A stretch of 64,000 bases of DNA from Struthidea cinerea (lineage: Eukaryota > Chordata > Aves > Passeriformes > Corcoracidae). Under the pieces are notes generated by a model. The model did not search any database. It was given only the letters and a program-made list of their open reading frames with translations, and was not told the DNA's origin. The stretch is taken from the NCBI GenBank assembly GCA_013397865.1, contig VZTI01004032.1, forward strand, positions 1,267 through 65,266, read 5' to 3'. Within the stretch, counting starts at the first letter, position 1, and each line of letters opens with the position of its first letter. The translations under genes and the position numbers were made by a program. This document shows, piece by piece, positions 36,539 through 49,690 of this stretch.

Positions 36539-36758
36539 TGTGTATTGGAAGGTGATTTATAGGCTTCACACCTAAAATAAAATTATTGACCAAACACAGT
36601 TAAAGCTCAGCTAAGAAGAAAACAGAGGATGTGTATTGCCGGCTTTTCACAGGAGAGTGATTATCTGGTCCAGTTGGAGGATTTGCCATTCCCCCTTTGT
36701 CGTGCAAACAAGAAAAAGACAGGAATTTTATAATAGCTCTTTCTGTGTAATGTGTATT
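36539..36758 (-). promoter_or_regulatory. Candidate FOXH1/T-box enhancer of LEFTY
   Basis: Three copies of TGTGTATT, a match to the FOXH1 consensus TGTDKATT, occur at 36539-36546, 36630-36637 and 36751-36758, each preceded by A and with otherwise different flanks. A T-box half-site TCACACCT lies at 36566-36573 and a SMAD box GTCTG at 36445-36449. In vertebrates, Lefty and Nodal asymmetric enhancers work through paired FOXH1 sites with SMAD2/3, and EOMES helps in mesendoderm. Position is about 2.2-2.4 kb upstream of the predicted LEFTY start. The function is inferred from motifs only; orientation is given as that of the presumed target. Confidence 0.4.
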
Positions 36759-37720
36759 AGAACCTGCATGGCACTTTTGAAACATCAAACAGAGGATTCA
36801 AAGAGGCTGCAAGGGATGAAGTATGAGCAACTCCCAGTTTTAATAAAAGCCAGTACTTAGTGGAGAGAAAATCTCTATATTTAAGCTTTTCATTTTGTTA
36901 CAAGCAGTTCTGTAAGACATTTGCTGAGTACATCTGTGCGATGATTTTTGGTAGATAAATCCAGTGGGATCAAAGAGAAAGTGTGAAAGGCTTACCCTAA
37001 TCGTGTAGCTATTATCCTGGGAAACAAGAATGTTTGAAATGTATTTGCAGTACTGAGGGTCTGAATATTTAACTTTTCAAGATTTCAATTGCCATGGACA
37101 TAACTCTTTTGTATTACAGCTGGGCCCATACTCAAACAGCCCTTGCTTGAGTGATGTGAAAGGCAACAACTTCTGTGTGCTCCAAGAAGTGCCCATATCT
37201 GTGCAACACTTGTCCCATGGAGATAGGAGCACAACCCTACCTAGATTTTGGTCTGTTTTTGCCCAGAGTCAAGGCCTTCTGAATCTAGGAGTGTAGGAGT
37301 GATTAAGAAGCAGGTATAAACATGCCAAGTTAAAAAAGAACTCAAGTACACGTTCTGTTTCATACTCTTTTTCAGCCTCAAGCACACCAGGCTAACAAAA
37401 CACTGCAGAAGAGGCTGGTCATCTGAAGAGCTGGGTGAGAGGCTGCAAAGTTGGATGTAAACTGCAGGCTATGCATGAAGGCATGCCCTTCTCACTGCCT
37501 CACCCGTGCACCCACCAGCCACCCAACAGTGCTTCAAACTGAATATTCCCACCAGCAAACCCAGGCTACACACCTTTAAGTGGGATTTCACAGGAATCTT
37601 TAGCTTCTTTCTTGGCTGTCATGGCCTGTGCTGGTGCTGGGGCCTCTGTTCCTCCGCAGGGACTGGCCCTGAGTCAAACAGTTGTAGACAGAGAGCATGG
37701 AGCTCACCAACCCCTGCTCA

Positions 37721-38022
37721 AAGCCCTGTTCAACCTGCTCTTGAACACTTCCAGGGATGGGCATCCACAACTTCTCTGGGCAGCCTGTTCCAGCGCCTCA
37801 CCATCCACACAGTAAAGAACTTCCTCCTAATACCGCATCTAAACCTTCCCTATGTCACTTTGAAGCCATTCGCCCCTGTCCTATCACTACATGCCCTTGT
37901 AAAAAGTCCCTCTCCAGCTCCCTTGTAAGGCCCCTCTAGGTACTGGAAGGTGATCTAAGGTCTCCCAGGAGCTCTTCTCTTCTCCAGGCTGAACAATCCC
38001 AGCTCTCTCAGCCTTCATAGGG
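37721..38022 (-). mobile_element. CR1 LINE fragment, minus strand
   Basis: Complement of CR1: cttccagggatgggcatcc, cttctctgggcagcctgttc, taaagaacttcctcctaat and ctcttctccaggctgaac appear in the usual order. The 3' tail is missing at the left end and the reading frame is broken. Confidence 0.88.
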
Positions 38023-39750
38023 GAGCATACACAGCTTGCTCAGTGTACAAAGACAGAATAGAAGCACCCAGGACTTCAGTGGGGCCAGTACAGCTCACTG
38101 GACTTTGCCCCCATGGCCTCAGCTTGCTCTGCAAGTATCTGGTGCGGAAAAGTTTCCAGAAGGTAAGGCCTGATAACACAAGACATCTGGGTGTCTCCCA
38201 GGGCTAGACTGAAAACAGCAGAGCCGCTCAAAGCAGTGTGTTGATCTTTCTGCTGGTTGTGATTTGTTGCAAAAATTTGACAGTGTTAATTTTTGTGCCG
38301 AAAGGCTTTGTGCTCTATCAGGTGTCACCTGACTTACCTGCCTCCCATGCATTCCCTCCCCCCTTTCAGTGGGTACAAAGTCATAAAAGGAACTCAAGAT
38401 CTGTGTTGTGAGCTCTGACTAACACAACTGTGAGAAATAGAGCTTCATGTCCCACATCGGAGAGGAATCGTGGTTGCTCTGACCTGAGTGCACAGATCTC
38501 ATTCCAAAGATGCTGCAGCCACAGCCTCAGTCCTTAGTGTTTACTCTCCTGCTGAGGAGCCAGTTTCAGTAGCAACTTTTGTGGTCCAAACAATCACCTG
38601 CTTGAGCTATACAGAAATTTTCCAGCTCATTTAATCTAGGCAGGGATGTGAGACTCTTTTTCCTCATCACCAGTATAGGCCAGACTGAACTGGCCATCTC
38701 CAACAGAAATACCTGGAAGATCACATCCTCTTGGGTTCTTCTCACAAATGCTGGTGGTGAAGCCCCAGGCAGCAGTGGGGATAATGTTTCCTTATGCATT
38801 TATCCCACAATGTATCCAGTATACTAAACTAAATTTTATCCGAGAGAGATGCTGCAAAACTGTTTTGATCTTGAGCTGGGTTCGTGTAACTTCTGGTGCT
38901 GCACAGACAGATGTCTGTGCACAGATTGCACAGACATAAGCACATCTTCCATAGGCCGCTTCTGCTTTTACTCATGAGCTTGTTTTGGTCAGATGGCCAG
39001 GACAAAAGGCTGTCTGTCTGAGGAGGAATGGATAAAATGTCCAAAGTCCCCCATGTCCTTGGTCAGCTGATGTCAGCTGGCTCGCTCGCAGGGTTTGTGT
39101 TGGCAGTGTTTGCAAAGTGCCAGCGTTCTGGCAGAAAGGAGATCTTCAAGATTTTTTTTTTTTAACAGAAAAGCAAACACAACTGTTTAAATACAGCATT
39201 TTCTATGCCTTCAGCAGTCTCCTCCCTATGGCCCTAGTCTGTCCCTCGTTTGTAGCTGGGGAAGCAGGACTTGTCACCACTCTGATGGCTGCAGCATAGG
39301 CTGCTGGCAAAAACACTGACTTTTAGCTAATGCAGTTGAATCAGATAAATAAGCGTACAGCCCTAACTTGCTTGCTTTACACCACAGTCCACTTCATTAA
39401 GGAACGTCCTAATTACTGAGAAATAGCTGAATTCTGCGGGAGCGCCACTTAATTTCTAATCAGAGCCCATTTATCGGCCTAGTTAAAATGCTGCTTTTTC
39501 CTTGCAACTGTATTTTCACTGTTGAAGTTTATCAGCTTTTTTTAAAAGTATGCTTCTTCTGCCTTAATGATGCCAGTGAGTCCCCACCTCTGGGCTAGGC
39601 AGGGCTGGTGAGGCTCAGAGAGGCTGTCCAGGCTCCCCCTGCCCTTGCCAAGGAGGGACTTGCCCTGCTGCCAAGCTGGGCTTTAACCAAAGTGCTCCAG
39701 TGAATGTCACTGTGAGGGCTCAGTGTGTGACCAATATGTGGCACTCAGGG

Positions 39751-39832
39751 ACATGGTTTAGTGGTGGACATGGCAGGGTTGGGTTAATGGTGGAACTTGA
39801 TTATCTTAGAGGTCATTTCTCACCTAAATAAT
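39751..39832 (+). mobile_element. CR1 LINE 3' end remnant, plus strand
   Basis: About 80 bp: acatggtttagtggtgg, then a diverged ttgattatcttagaggtc motif. It is older and more diverged than the copy at 26461. Confidence 0.75.
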
Positions 39833-42800
39833 TCAATGTCCCATCGCCCTTACTGATTCTGTGCCAAGTTTGTGTGGCAATTGGCATTCCAAAAACTGAG
39901 TGATGTCCCCGTTTTCCTGTTGTGCTAATACAGTTGGAATACTATTCATATTGCATCCGTGGCAGTGAGTAACCTGGCTTAATTATGGATTGTATTTCCT
40001 CCCATTAATTTTAGCTCTAATAACTTTCCCTTCACTGAACAGACTGTCCTCTTTTGCTAAGAAAGAGAGAAAATTAATCACTTTTCCCCAACTCGGATAG
40101 ATAAAGAATAACACTGTTTTCTAGCAGCTGTAATTTATTTCTATTACCAGGAGAAGCTTTAAAGGCAGAAAGATTATAAAGTATGTGTTAGTGCAAGTTG
40201 AACGATTTGCATTACTAACTTTGCTGGAAGACATTTTTTTTCTAAAGGCCAAAAATAAGGATGCAAGGCCAAGATGAGTGAGACCTAAGAGCAACCTCTT
40301 ATGCTAAAAACTATGAGCTGTTGTGCAAAACAGTAATTTGTTAGTGGAGTGCAAAAAAACCTCTAAAAAGGGCTGTAAGTAATTGCACAGAAAATTACAA
40401 AACACAATGCAAGATTGTAGAAGGCAAAATCAAGTGCTAACACACACAGAGATGACAAGACAGAATTGATAAATAGTTTAGACTTCTCTAATCCAGTACA
40501 TCAGATAGAGTGAAGAGCAGCTGCCCAAAGGCTTCTGCTAGTCCTCACTGAGATATTCAAAATTAGCTTGGGCAGTGCCTTAGCAAACCTACTGATTGGC
40601 AAAAAGATACCTGCAACAACGGGAAAATGAGCTGAACTACTCACATGGTTGTTTTCCATCTGTAACATCTGCTGCTGAAGTGGCTTTGAGGCTATTGCAT
40701 GTCAGTGGGTTTTACACCGGGGAACTTAGATGTACTCAGTTTCAAAAATAATTATTTGCACATGGCTTTTGTCCCTGATGTTAACAGCACACTAGGGCTG
40801 TGATCAAAAGGATGGTGAGGTAGAGTTCCAAATGGGCCCAGCAACAACACCAGGCCTGCCTGTCTGAGCTCTGGGTGAGCTGGGCTCATACTGGGACAAG
40901 ATGGCTGAGAGGCTTCCAGGGGAGGCAGGAGTTTCAAGAGATACAAAATAATCTTGGAAATTATGATCTGGATCAGACTATAATCCCTCATTCTGATGTT
41001 AAATGTTCATTCTTTTTAAACAGAAAGAGATAGGCTTGCCTGGCTGTAAACACTGCACTGAACTTCTGCAGGAAGCTTTTCTTTGTCTTCAGAGTGCTGA
41101 CGCATCTTCGGAGAATGGTATTAAAGGCCTGTAGCTTTTTTGAAATGCATTTTAAAAGATTTTAGATCTGTTAATAAAATTTCAAATCATTTACTCATTT
41201 TTAAAATCTAGTGAGCTGGTTACTATTAGTGGTGATTTATTATTTATCCCGTTCATTCATTACCCTTCTGTCTGGATTGGGGACTTTGTTACACCTTTGA
41301 GATTTGCACAGCAACAAATATCAAAATGGCCCCCTAATTTTCTTTTGTTTTCAAATGCTTCAATGTTCAGAAAGGAGGGTGGGTGGATAGACTGCTCCTA
41401 CTCAAGCAGCTACAGTAAAGCTGTTTTCATTTACACATTTATATTATCACGATATTGATTTGTGATTTTTTTAATGTTATTACTCTTTAATTAAAAAGAA
41501 TTCAGCAGAAAAGAACTGAAGAAAACACCATTTTTTGTGTATTTGGCTCCAAAACAGAACAGAAAAAGGTATTTTACTTCATGAGACAGGTTAAACTATA
41601 TCATTTCCTGCCATGTACTCATATCTATGTAAAGAAGGAGTATAAGGTTTCAGATACAACACAGCCCTTAAAAGAGCAAAAAATAAAGCTCTGTGACCTG
41701 GCTAGTTTTAATCCTTTTAGCATTCATACTGCAGCACCCTGGGAGATGCATCATGGTCACTTGATTTTAAAAGGGAATTTAGCCACACTTGGCCAGGTCA
41801 CTTGAAGCGTGAAACACAAACTTCAGTTGCTTGGGGGTTTTTTTTTCTCCTTTTCTTACCTTACCATTTGCTTTTTCAAAACCATTAATCCAGGAATGGC
41901 CAACATTTCCACATAGCAACCAAATGCATTTCTGAACCTTGATTTTGGCTTTGACATGTGACTCTGCAGGAAATACCATGCATTTGAAGGTGGCATGTGT
42001 CAGCCTTCCTGGCTGAATAACTAAAGACATGGTGACTAAAATTTATTTTATCTATGCAGCATGGCTCTTAGCTTCAGCAGCTGCCAGTTCAGAATTCAGG
42101 GCCTTTTGACAAGTCGTACTCATAGAGAAGATTTTTCAAAGGTACAAGAAGGAATTTAGAGTCCATTTTTCATTGAGCAAAACTTGGGTGCTTAGTCCCT
42201 TTTCTCTGCTTTGATTCTAAAATAGAGCAAGGAGTATTTTACCCTGTGACAGCAAAACTAGAAAGAATTACTACAATTTGAGCAGAGACATAGATGACCT
42301 GAGAATTAATTTGAAATACTTGATCATTTTGACCAGATCTGTTGGAACACCTCAGTGGCAGACTACACGAAAACAGCGTTTGCAAGGAAGTTCAGTTTCT
42401 GCAAATCTGATAGAAGGAATCTGAAAATCATCATGTGAAGCAGACCCAGAAAATGGGCTCTTAAAACTCTTTGAAGGCTTCACTGTTTGATTTGTTTTCA
42501 GTCCCTTGTGGAGGGAAAGCTTACCTCTGGCCTTCACCAGGTTCCCAGGCTGGTAAACTGTCGAACACTTGCTATCCCGAATGAGAAAATGCTGTGATTC
42601 ATAATAGGACATGAAAATATACTATTGCTTGGGCTTGCCTTGAAACTGATCTAGAAACCACAGCAATAACAGAACACAGATGTCTTGTGTCCTAGGTGGA
42701 TGGGAACTGGTTCCTTAACACAATTTCATGTCCTCTGAGAAATGCTCTCATGATGATAATTTGATTAGTAAGTTCAAGGTCTTACATTGATGAATGAAAC

Positions 42801-43675
42801 TCTTCTAATCTTCACAGGAACTACAGTGTGAAGGAATTACAACCAACCTGGCTCACTGTTGCCCAGAACATTTGCCCTTAAACCTTAGGTCTGCTCATGC
42901 CAGGGCTCTGCATGCAGCACCTGCTGTCTTTGCTGCGGCTGTACAGTCCCAGGAACTGACCCAGACAGGTTGTAAAAGAAAAGGTGCACCAGGTTGTGAA
43001 GGCAGGAGTATTTTGCCTAGGCGTTCCCATGTAACACTGACCCTTTCTTCCATCCTGGAGTTCATCTCATTCCAGAAACCGAGCCACTTTACTGGACCTG
43101 CTCTTAACTTCTCCCAGGTTAATTCTGACAACTCACTCTATCATAATCTGATATATAACCTGAATATAGAAACATCTACTTTAGTGAATCTAAATATAAA
43201 CATCTGCTTTACTGAAGCTGTACACAGTATCAGTAGGAAAGGAGAGCTGAAAACATCCGGGCTCTCTTCCCAGTTCTGTCCCTGAGTCAGGATTATGACC
43301 TTGAGCAAATTGCCTTGGCCAAAATTTTCAAGTCCGTATTTAGACATCAAAATACATAAGCTGATTTTCAAAGGCACCAGCCAACTACAGCTTCTATCAA
43401 CAAAACTCTAATCACCAATAGACTCTAATGATTACTGTATGTAATCAAGCTAGTAAAACAAGCCATGTCCCTCTTGCCATCTGTTACAGGGAAGGAAGTT
43501 CTCCATTGATCCATAGATCACCTGTGTGTTCAAGCTGCTCAGCTTGCAGTGACTACATTACTTTCCCTTTTCACACAGATTAGGCCACACTCCCACTCAT
43601 GAGGCAAAGTCAAACATGCTAAGTCCAGCTGGAAGAGATGTGAGGAAATACCTTTATATCCTTTGCATACATTTG

Positions 43676-43815
43676 AAAGGAGAAAGATCAAGCAGAAAGA
43701 AAAGAAAGTAAAAGAATCAAAGAAATGGAAATATGAGAAAGGATGAATGGGGGGAGGAAATAAAATACCATAGAAGGAGGAAGAAAAGAGTGGACAGGGA
43801 GGGACAAGAATGGGA
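43676..43815. repeat. Purine-rich stretch
   Basis: About 140 bp of plus strand made mostly of A and G (agaaag/gaaaat/ggagga type runs) with few pyrimidines. It has no coding potential and is likely simple sequence. Confidence 0.5.
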
Positions 43816-46800
43816 AAATCAGAAAGTATGGTGATAATATGTCCAACATGTAATTACATACTAAGGAATGGACAGATTTAGGCAACTCTGCTTCCCTAAA
43901 GTGGAGGTGCCAGAAAGCACCCAGCGAGGAACCACGTGCCTGTGGTGTGTCTCCAGCAGCAGTCATGCACTTGGAACTGGTTGGATGCTGCTGCTCCCCA
44001 CCATTTCCACTCATGCTCTATTAAAGCCAGGCCCCCGGGTTCAGGAGCTTCCTTGCTGGAAAAGACCTCACTGCCCTTGGTCGTGGCTGTTTGCCATGGC
44101 CACAGCTCTTCACATCTTCCTGCTTAAGCCACTTTGCATCCTGACACCAAGTTACCCCAGCCACTTGCCCCTTGTATCCCTGGCACCTGACCCCCTGCTC
44201 GGGCTCACCAGGATCATCCTGCTGTCATTAGGGGCCCCCCTGTGCTCGCCTGCTCCATCTGCAAAGGAGCCAAGTGGCTGCTGCAGTGGAAATTGTAACA
44301 CAGACCTTTCCAGCTCTTTGAAATCCTCACAGTTTGGACACTGAACTTCTTTCATCTGTAAATCCAGAAGTGGGAAGGTGGAATTCTTGCGCAACAGAAA
44401 AAAAATTACTACTCATTATAAAAGTCCTTGAAATAACTACTTAATCTATACATTTATAAATGAACAAGCAGCATGTTTGATGATGACATTTTAAGGGAAA
44501 TCAAGCCAGGGAACCAGGAAGAGTTGTCACCAAGGCCTTGGAACAGAGTTCTTATGTCTAAAAGCTGGGAATCTCACTGGACTCTCTGCAGACAGAGAGT
44601 GGATACAGCAAACCAATCAGTTTAATGAGCAGTTTCTTCAAAGCTGTCGAACTGAGTAGTGTTTGGAAAGAAAAAATAAAAAGGGAAAAACTAGTGTTCC
44701 TCTTCTGTCCTATTTGGATCAAACCCAGGATTTCAGAGCTTGCTTCACAAAAATTTACTCTCAATCCAAGGCTGCAACAAACCCAGCTGAATTGACCCAT
44801 CGATGGTTTAGACTGCAAGATCTCCTGGAGTGTTCTGTGGATCCTGCACAAACAACCACTTGTCTTTGTGCTCCAGGGAAAGCAGAACCTAAGGCAAGGC
44901 TGCTAAATTCTGTCCAGGGCTCACCTCAGTACTGTTGAAACAGGAGTCACTATGTACAGTGAGGACACCTGTGGAGCCTGGAGGCTCTCAAGGACATTGA
45001 AGCTTTTCCCTAAAACTAATGTATGCTGTACCTGGGAATGGGAAAACTTTACAAGCTCTGAGTGGCTTGATATTTCATACTGGTAAAAAGTACACCTGGT
45101 CCCTGGTAAATGGCTCATGTGGCCAGGTGCTCTCCTCTTCAGTGGGACAAACCAGATTGTGACAGATGGTTTCTCCATCTCCCTCTGTCTCTCAGGGAGC
45201 TGCCTTAATTATAGCTGGTGCTGCGCCACCTATGCATTAAGTCCCTTCAGCTTCTACACACGCGGGGTTAATGCACGGATAAGCATTAAGATGATGTGTA
45301 CGTTCAGGAAACAATGAAGTCATCCATGTTGCAGGCCACCTTGCCCTCGTTTTGTACCAAAGTGTGTCACACCAACAGCGGTTGCATTGTGACATGCTAG
45401 CAATAAACCTAACAATCCCATATATCAGCAGGAGATTTTCCACACCGGCAACTACCCCAAAAAAACAAGGTTTGAAACCTCACCCTGCCCAGAGGTGAGT
45501 GATGAGGAAGCTCACAGATTCAGTGTTTCATAAATCAAGTTTATGCAAAATATGTTGCAATAAGCCTACATTTTCCTCCTGTACTTTTCAGCATTGTTAT
45601 TTTAGATTGCAGTTTCCTGTGTAATTTAATAAAATTCCAGTTTTCATCCAAGTATAACTTGATGGAGATGACAAGAAAAATGAATCATGCTCAAGCGTCA
45701 ATACCAATACTCCATTCACCATTTCCTATCTGACACAAAATGTAAAAGAAAAGCAAATTTCTGTCATCTATGGCTAGATATATTAGGTTAAGTATTTTGT
45801 ATAATAGTCAGTTCTATTGATTAATAAAAATACATTCCAACTTTAATGCAAGGCTATTTCTACCTTGGAAATCAATATATTACCTATGAATGAGAAGCAG
45901 CACGACAAAAACAATTAAAAAGAATAGAGAGAAAAGAAGTGTAAGTTGTCCATTTAAATCAAGACTTGCTGCTTGCTGATTTGTACTATGACATTTAAAT
46001 CTGTCTATCTGTCTAGGTTTTTCTATTTGTCTGTTTATATTATATTAATGCTCAGACCTTTCAAAGCAAAACCCCATAATGCCCACGCTGAGTCCTGTGG
46101 TGTATTGAGGCTTGTAAACAGATTGCCAGATGAAGGCAAAGACTGGAAGATAGCAAAGGGCTGCCAGGCTGGAAGCCTGAATTAAATCCATTAAGGTATA
46201 TTTGAATAGGCAGATAAGTAAGGAACAGCAAGCTGGGCTGATGAGTTTCTTCAGAGAGAAGAAACCACGGCGAGAGTTGCCACGCATGGCAAAGCATCAG
46301 GCCACCTGCTACTCACCTCCAAAGACTATTGAAGTCCTGTTGGGAGTTCACCCATCAAGGGACGTCCTGCTGTGATAAATCAAACTAAAGTGACAAGGGA
46401 GTTCTTCAGCCATAAGGTCATTTAATAAAACAAGGGGAAGAGTCACACATGGAAGTGTAAATACGCTGCACACTTGTTCAACCTGGTGCTAAAGAGCTGT
46501 TGAAGTGGATATGGAGGATGCAAAATAAAAGAAAGATGGAAGGATTTCAGATTCTAGTGACCTGCTCCCTAGGTCCTGAGGGTGGTTTTCCATCTGCTCT
46601 AGGCAACATAATTAAACGTTTGTGAACTAATGACAGTATGTGGCTTTTGTCACCAAAAGAACAGACAGTGGTAAACAAAACCCTATTTACAAGAGGTAGG
46701 GAGGAGGGAAATGTGACTCTGCTGTTGAAATTAGAGATAAACAAAATCACACCACTTAGCTAAAGAGCCTGTCTAGACAGAGGAAGAACAAAAACAAATG

Positions 46801-48424
46801 ACAAAAGCTTGATGTTATTCTTGTGAGAAAGAGAGGGAAAAATTATTTTGTAGCTAGGCAAAAGTCATCACACTGAAGAATGTCAAGACTACAATGTTGA
46901 GATCACTGAATATCACATATTTTACACTACAGAGTAAGATAATCTAGCCAGAGCAAGGCCTTTGTAATTTTGGAAAATGCGGCAAGAATCAAGAGTATGA
47001 ACAGCTTAGGAAATCAGTGAGAAAACCAACCAAACAAATTTTGGTACTAGAAGTGCAAGAGCTGCAAGCATACACTGAGGCTTCACCTACATGGTAGATC
47101 TACTCTGCTGCACCTACATCAGTAAAATTTAATTTAAAAAGAAAGTTATTGTAATTATTCCGCTCTGAAATCCTGTTTTGAAATAAATTATCCCCAGGAA
47201 GAGTTGTTCCAGAAAAGGCAGGATTGAACAATAACTCTGCTACACTCATGCCAAACACCTTTCCCACCAACATGGCCCTAGAGAGGACAGAGTGTGTTTA
47301 AAGGTGAAACCATTATCATCCTTCAAAAACAGTGGGATTTCTTCATCCCAGCAGTGAATCCGAGCCACTCTGAGCTGAGAACTTTCATGTCATTTTCTAA
47401 CTAGCATAATTGTTACAGCCAATTTAAAATCACAGATTATCTACAATGCATCTGCTAGGTAAATAATGAAATTCTGTCTTGAAATGCCTCACAGCGACTG
47501 CAGATAACCAGGACTTTTCTCTTCTTGTGGGATGAAGTGGGAGAAGGCAGATAGAACACATATGGCCAGATATTGCTCTCCACTGAGCAGGCATTCCTGC
47601 AAAGTGAAACCAAGATTAGGCAGAGCAAAAAAATGGTGGATTAATAAAATGGCAGGGAGCAGGACAGCAGCTATGCATGCAGGGCCCTAAGTAATCCACG
47701 GAGTCTGAATACACAGGGACACAAGGAGTTAAAGTTGGAGAGGCAGGATCGGGACTGTCAAATGGAGCAGATAGTGGCTTCTTGGCAGCTGGGACATTAA
47801 TTCATTTCAAGCATAAAAGTCAACAGATAACTGAGGTTTTGATCAATGTGACGTCAGACTGAACCTTGCAATGCCCTAATTATTTTTGGTTGGTTTTAGA
47901 GTGGGTTGCAGTTCTAAGACACTGCTGCTGCTTCATCCATAAGACTGCAGGTAGGGCTGCAAACCTGTGAAGGCAAGTGGTCCATGGTTCCCTCTGAACA
48001 GTTACATTTTGATCATTACCATAATCTTCTTCCTCATATGCCTGCTGCTCATTGAGGGCAGTCATGCCAGTCAGGGGCAAAGGATGAAGACACAGGAGGA
48101 TGAGGATGGTTGACAATGCTGGGTATCAAATGGCTGTTGAGGGAACACTAAAATAAAGGGCAGAGAAGAGGTGGACAGCAGGACCTGCTGTATGGTGTTT
48201 CTGGCCTGTTGTCTGGAAGCAATTAACCCCTGTAAAGGATGTCTTGGAATTGGTCTCATCCCAGCTCTGTCATAGACTCATTAACTTAAACCCAAGACCT
48301 AGGGAGATTTTTTCCAATTTACAGCCTATGAATAGGTGTGTGGAGACAAGGGGCTCTGCATATTTCATGGAACATCCATGCTACTACCATTAATTTATTA
48401 ATTTATTTCAGAGCTACCTGTCAA

Positions 48425-49027
48425 AAGTGGTGTGGCCAGCAGGTCAATGAAGGTGATTCTCCCCCTCCACTCTGCCCTTGTGAGAGCCCACTCAAAGTGC
48501 TGAGTCTGGCTCTGGGGCCCCCAGCACAAGAAAGATGTGGACCTGTTGAAATAAGTCCAGTGGAGACCACGAAGATGCTCAAGAGGCTGGAGCACCTCTC
48601 CTACAAAGACAGGCTGAGAGAGCTGGGATTGTTCAGCCTGGAGAAAAGCTCCTGGGAGACCTTAGAACACCTTCCAGTACCTGAAGGGGGCTACAGGAGA
48701 GCTGGAGAGGGACTTTTTACACAGGCAAAGGAGGGACTTTTGCAAGGGCATGTAGTGATAGGACAAGGGGGAATGGATTCAAACTGAAAGAGGGTAGGTT
48801 TAGATTAGATAATAGGAAGAAATTCTTAGGGATGAGGGTGCTGAGGCACTGGCACAGGTTGCCTAGAGCAGCTGTAGATGCCCCATCCCTGGAAGTGTTC
48901 AAGACCAGGTTGGATGGGGCTCTGAGCAACCTGCTCTAGTGGGAGATGTCCCTGCCCATGGCAGGGGGTGGAAATGGATAATCTTTAAGGTCCCTTCCAA
49001 ACCACCCCACTTCATTATTCTACGATC
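48425..49027 (+). mobile_element. CR1 LINE fragment, plus strand
   Basis: CR1 ORF2 C-terminal motifs appear in broken frames (LHSALVRAHSKC-like, a LKRLEHLSYKDRLRELGLFSLEKS segment) and then the 3' end with ggtcccttccaaaccacc and attattctacgatctta. About 600 bp, 5' truncated. It is the longest intact-order CR1 piece in the LEFTY-TMEM63A spacer. Confidence 0.9.
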
Positions 49028-49185
49028 TTAGTGTATGGCCTGCTCCACTTCCACCTGCGTGCTTGCCCACTTCACCAGACCTGAAATTGTGAAATGTCTC
49101 TGGAAATCATATCTCTCATTTCTTGGGGATTTTTTTTCTGTGCTATAAAATGCTCTGTTTGGTTCCGGCTTTGGGCACTGGTAGG

Positions 49186-49256
49186 CGCTATCAGGTCTCC
49201 CCGGAGCCTTCTCTTCTCCAGGCTGAACAGCAACAGCAGCTCTCCCTCGGTTATTT
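49186..49256 (-). mobile_element. Short CR1 fragment beside the TMEM63A minisatellite
   Basis: About 70 bp on the complement: ggtctccccggagccttctc, then ttctccaggctgaacagc and agctctccctcggttattt. This is a piece of CR1 ORF2 directly next to the GC-rich array. Confidence 0.65.
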
Positions 49257-49289
49257 GAGGGTCCGTTCCGTGAGGGAGGCGCGGGGGCG

Positions 49290-49690
49290 GCCCTGTCCCG
49301 GTGGGAGCGGCCCTGTCCCGGCCGGAGTGGCATTATCCCGACGGGGGAGACACTGTCCCGGCCGGAGCGGCACCGTCCCGGCCGGAGGGGCACCGTCCCA
49401 GCGGGAGCGGCACTGTCCCGGCCGGAGCGGCATTATCCCGACGGGGGAGACGCTGTCCCGGCCGGAGCGGCACTGTCCCGGCCGGAGCGGCATTATCCCG
49501 ACGGGGGAGACGCTGTCCCGGCCGGAGCGGCACTGTCCCGGCCGGAGCGGCATTATCCCGACGGGGGAGACGCTGTCCCGGCCGGAGCGGCACTGTCCCG
49601 GCCGGAGCGGCATTATCCCGACGGGGGAGACGCTGTCCCGGCCGGAGCGGCACTGTCCCGGCCGGAGCGGCATTATCCCGGCAGGGGCGG
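49290..49690. repeat. GC-rich minisatellite with 20-bp monomers in a 60-bp higher-order unit
   Basis: About 20 monomers of 20 bp variants built on ctgtcccggccggagcggca, with every third monomer cattatcccgacgggggaga. Four 60-bp units (49441-49680) are identical base for base; earlier units at 49290-49440 are diverged. The unit length is a multiple of 3 and lacks stop codons in several frames, so it produces long open frames on both strands (for example 49333-50268 minus, 311 codons) with a 20-residue repeat; these are not genes. The array ends about 70 bp before the TMEM63A NRF1 site and is dense in CpG. Confidence 0.92.

Larger units (their letters stand above)
34436..48424. other. Intergenic region between the LEFTY and TMEM63A promoters
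   Basis: Head-to-head spacer of about 14 kb between divergent promoters. It holds two small CR1 fragments (37721-38022, 39751-39832), a purine-rich stretch (43676-43815), a TCF/LEF-type CTTTGATC (34841-34848) about 0.5 kb upstream of LEFTY and a FOXH1-type cluster at 36539-36758. Several AT-rich parts with repeated TAAT cores (for example 39400-40150 and 41100-41330) look like possible conserved non-coding DNA. No protein gene was recognised; PYCR2 is absent. Confidence 0.5.
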
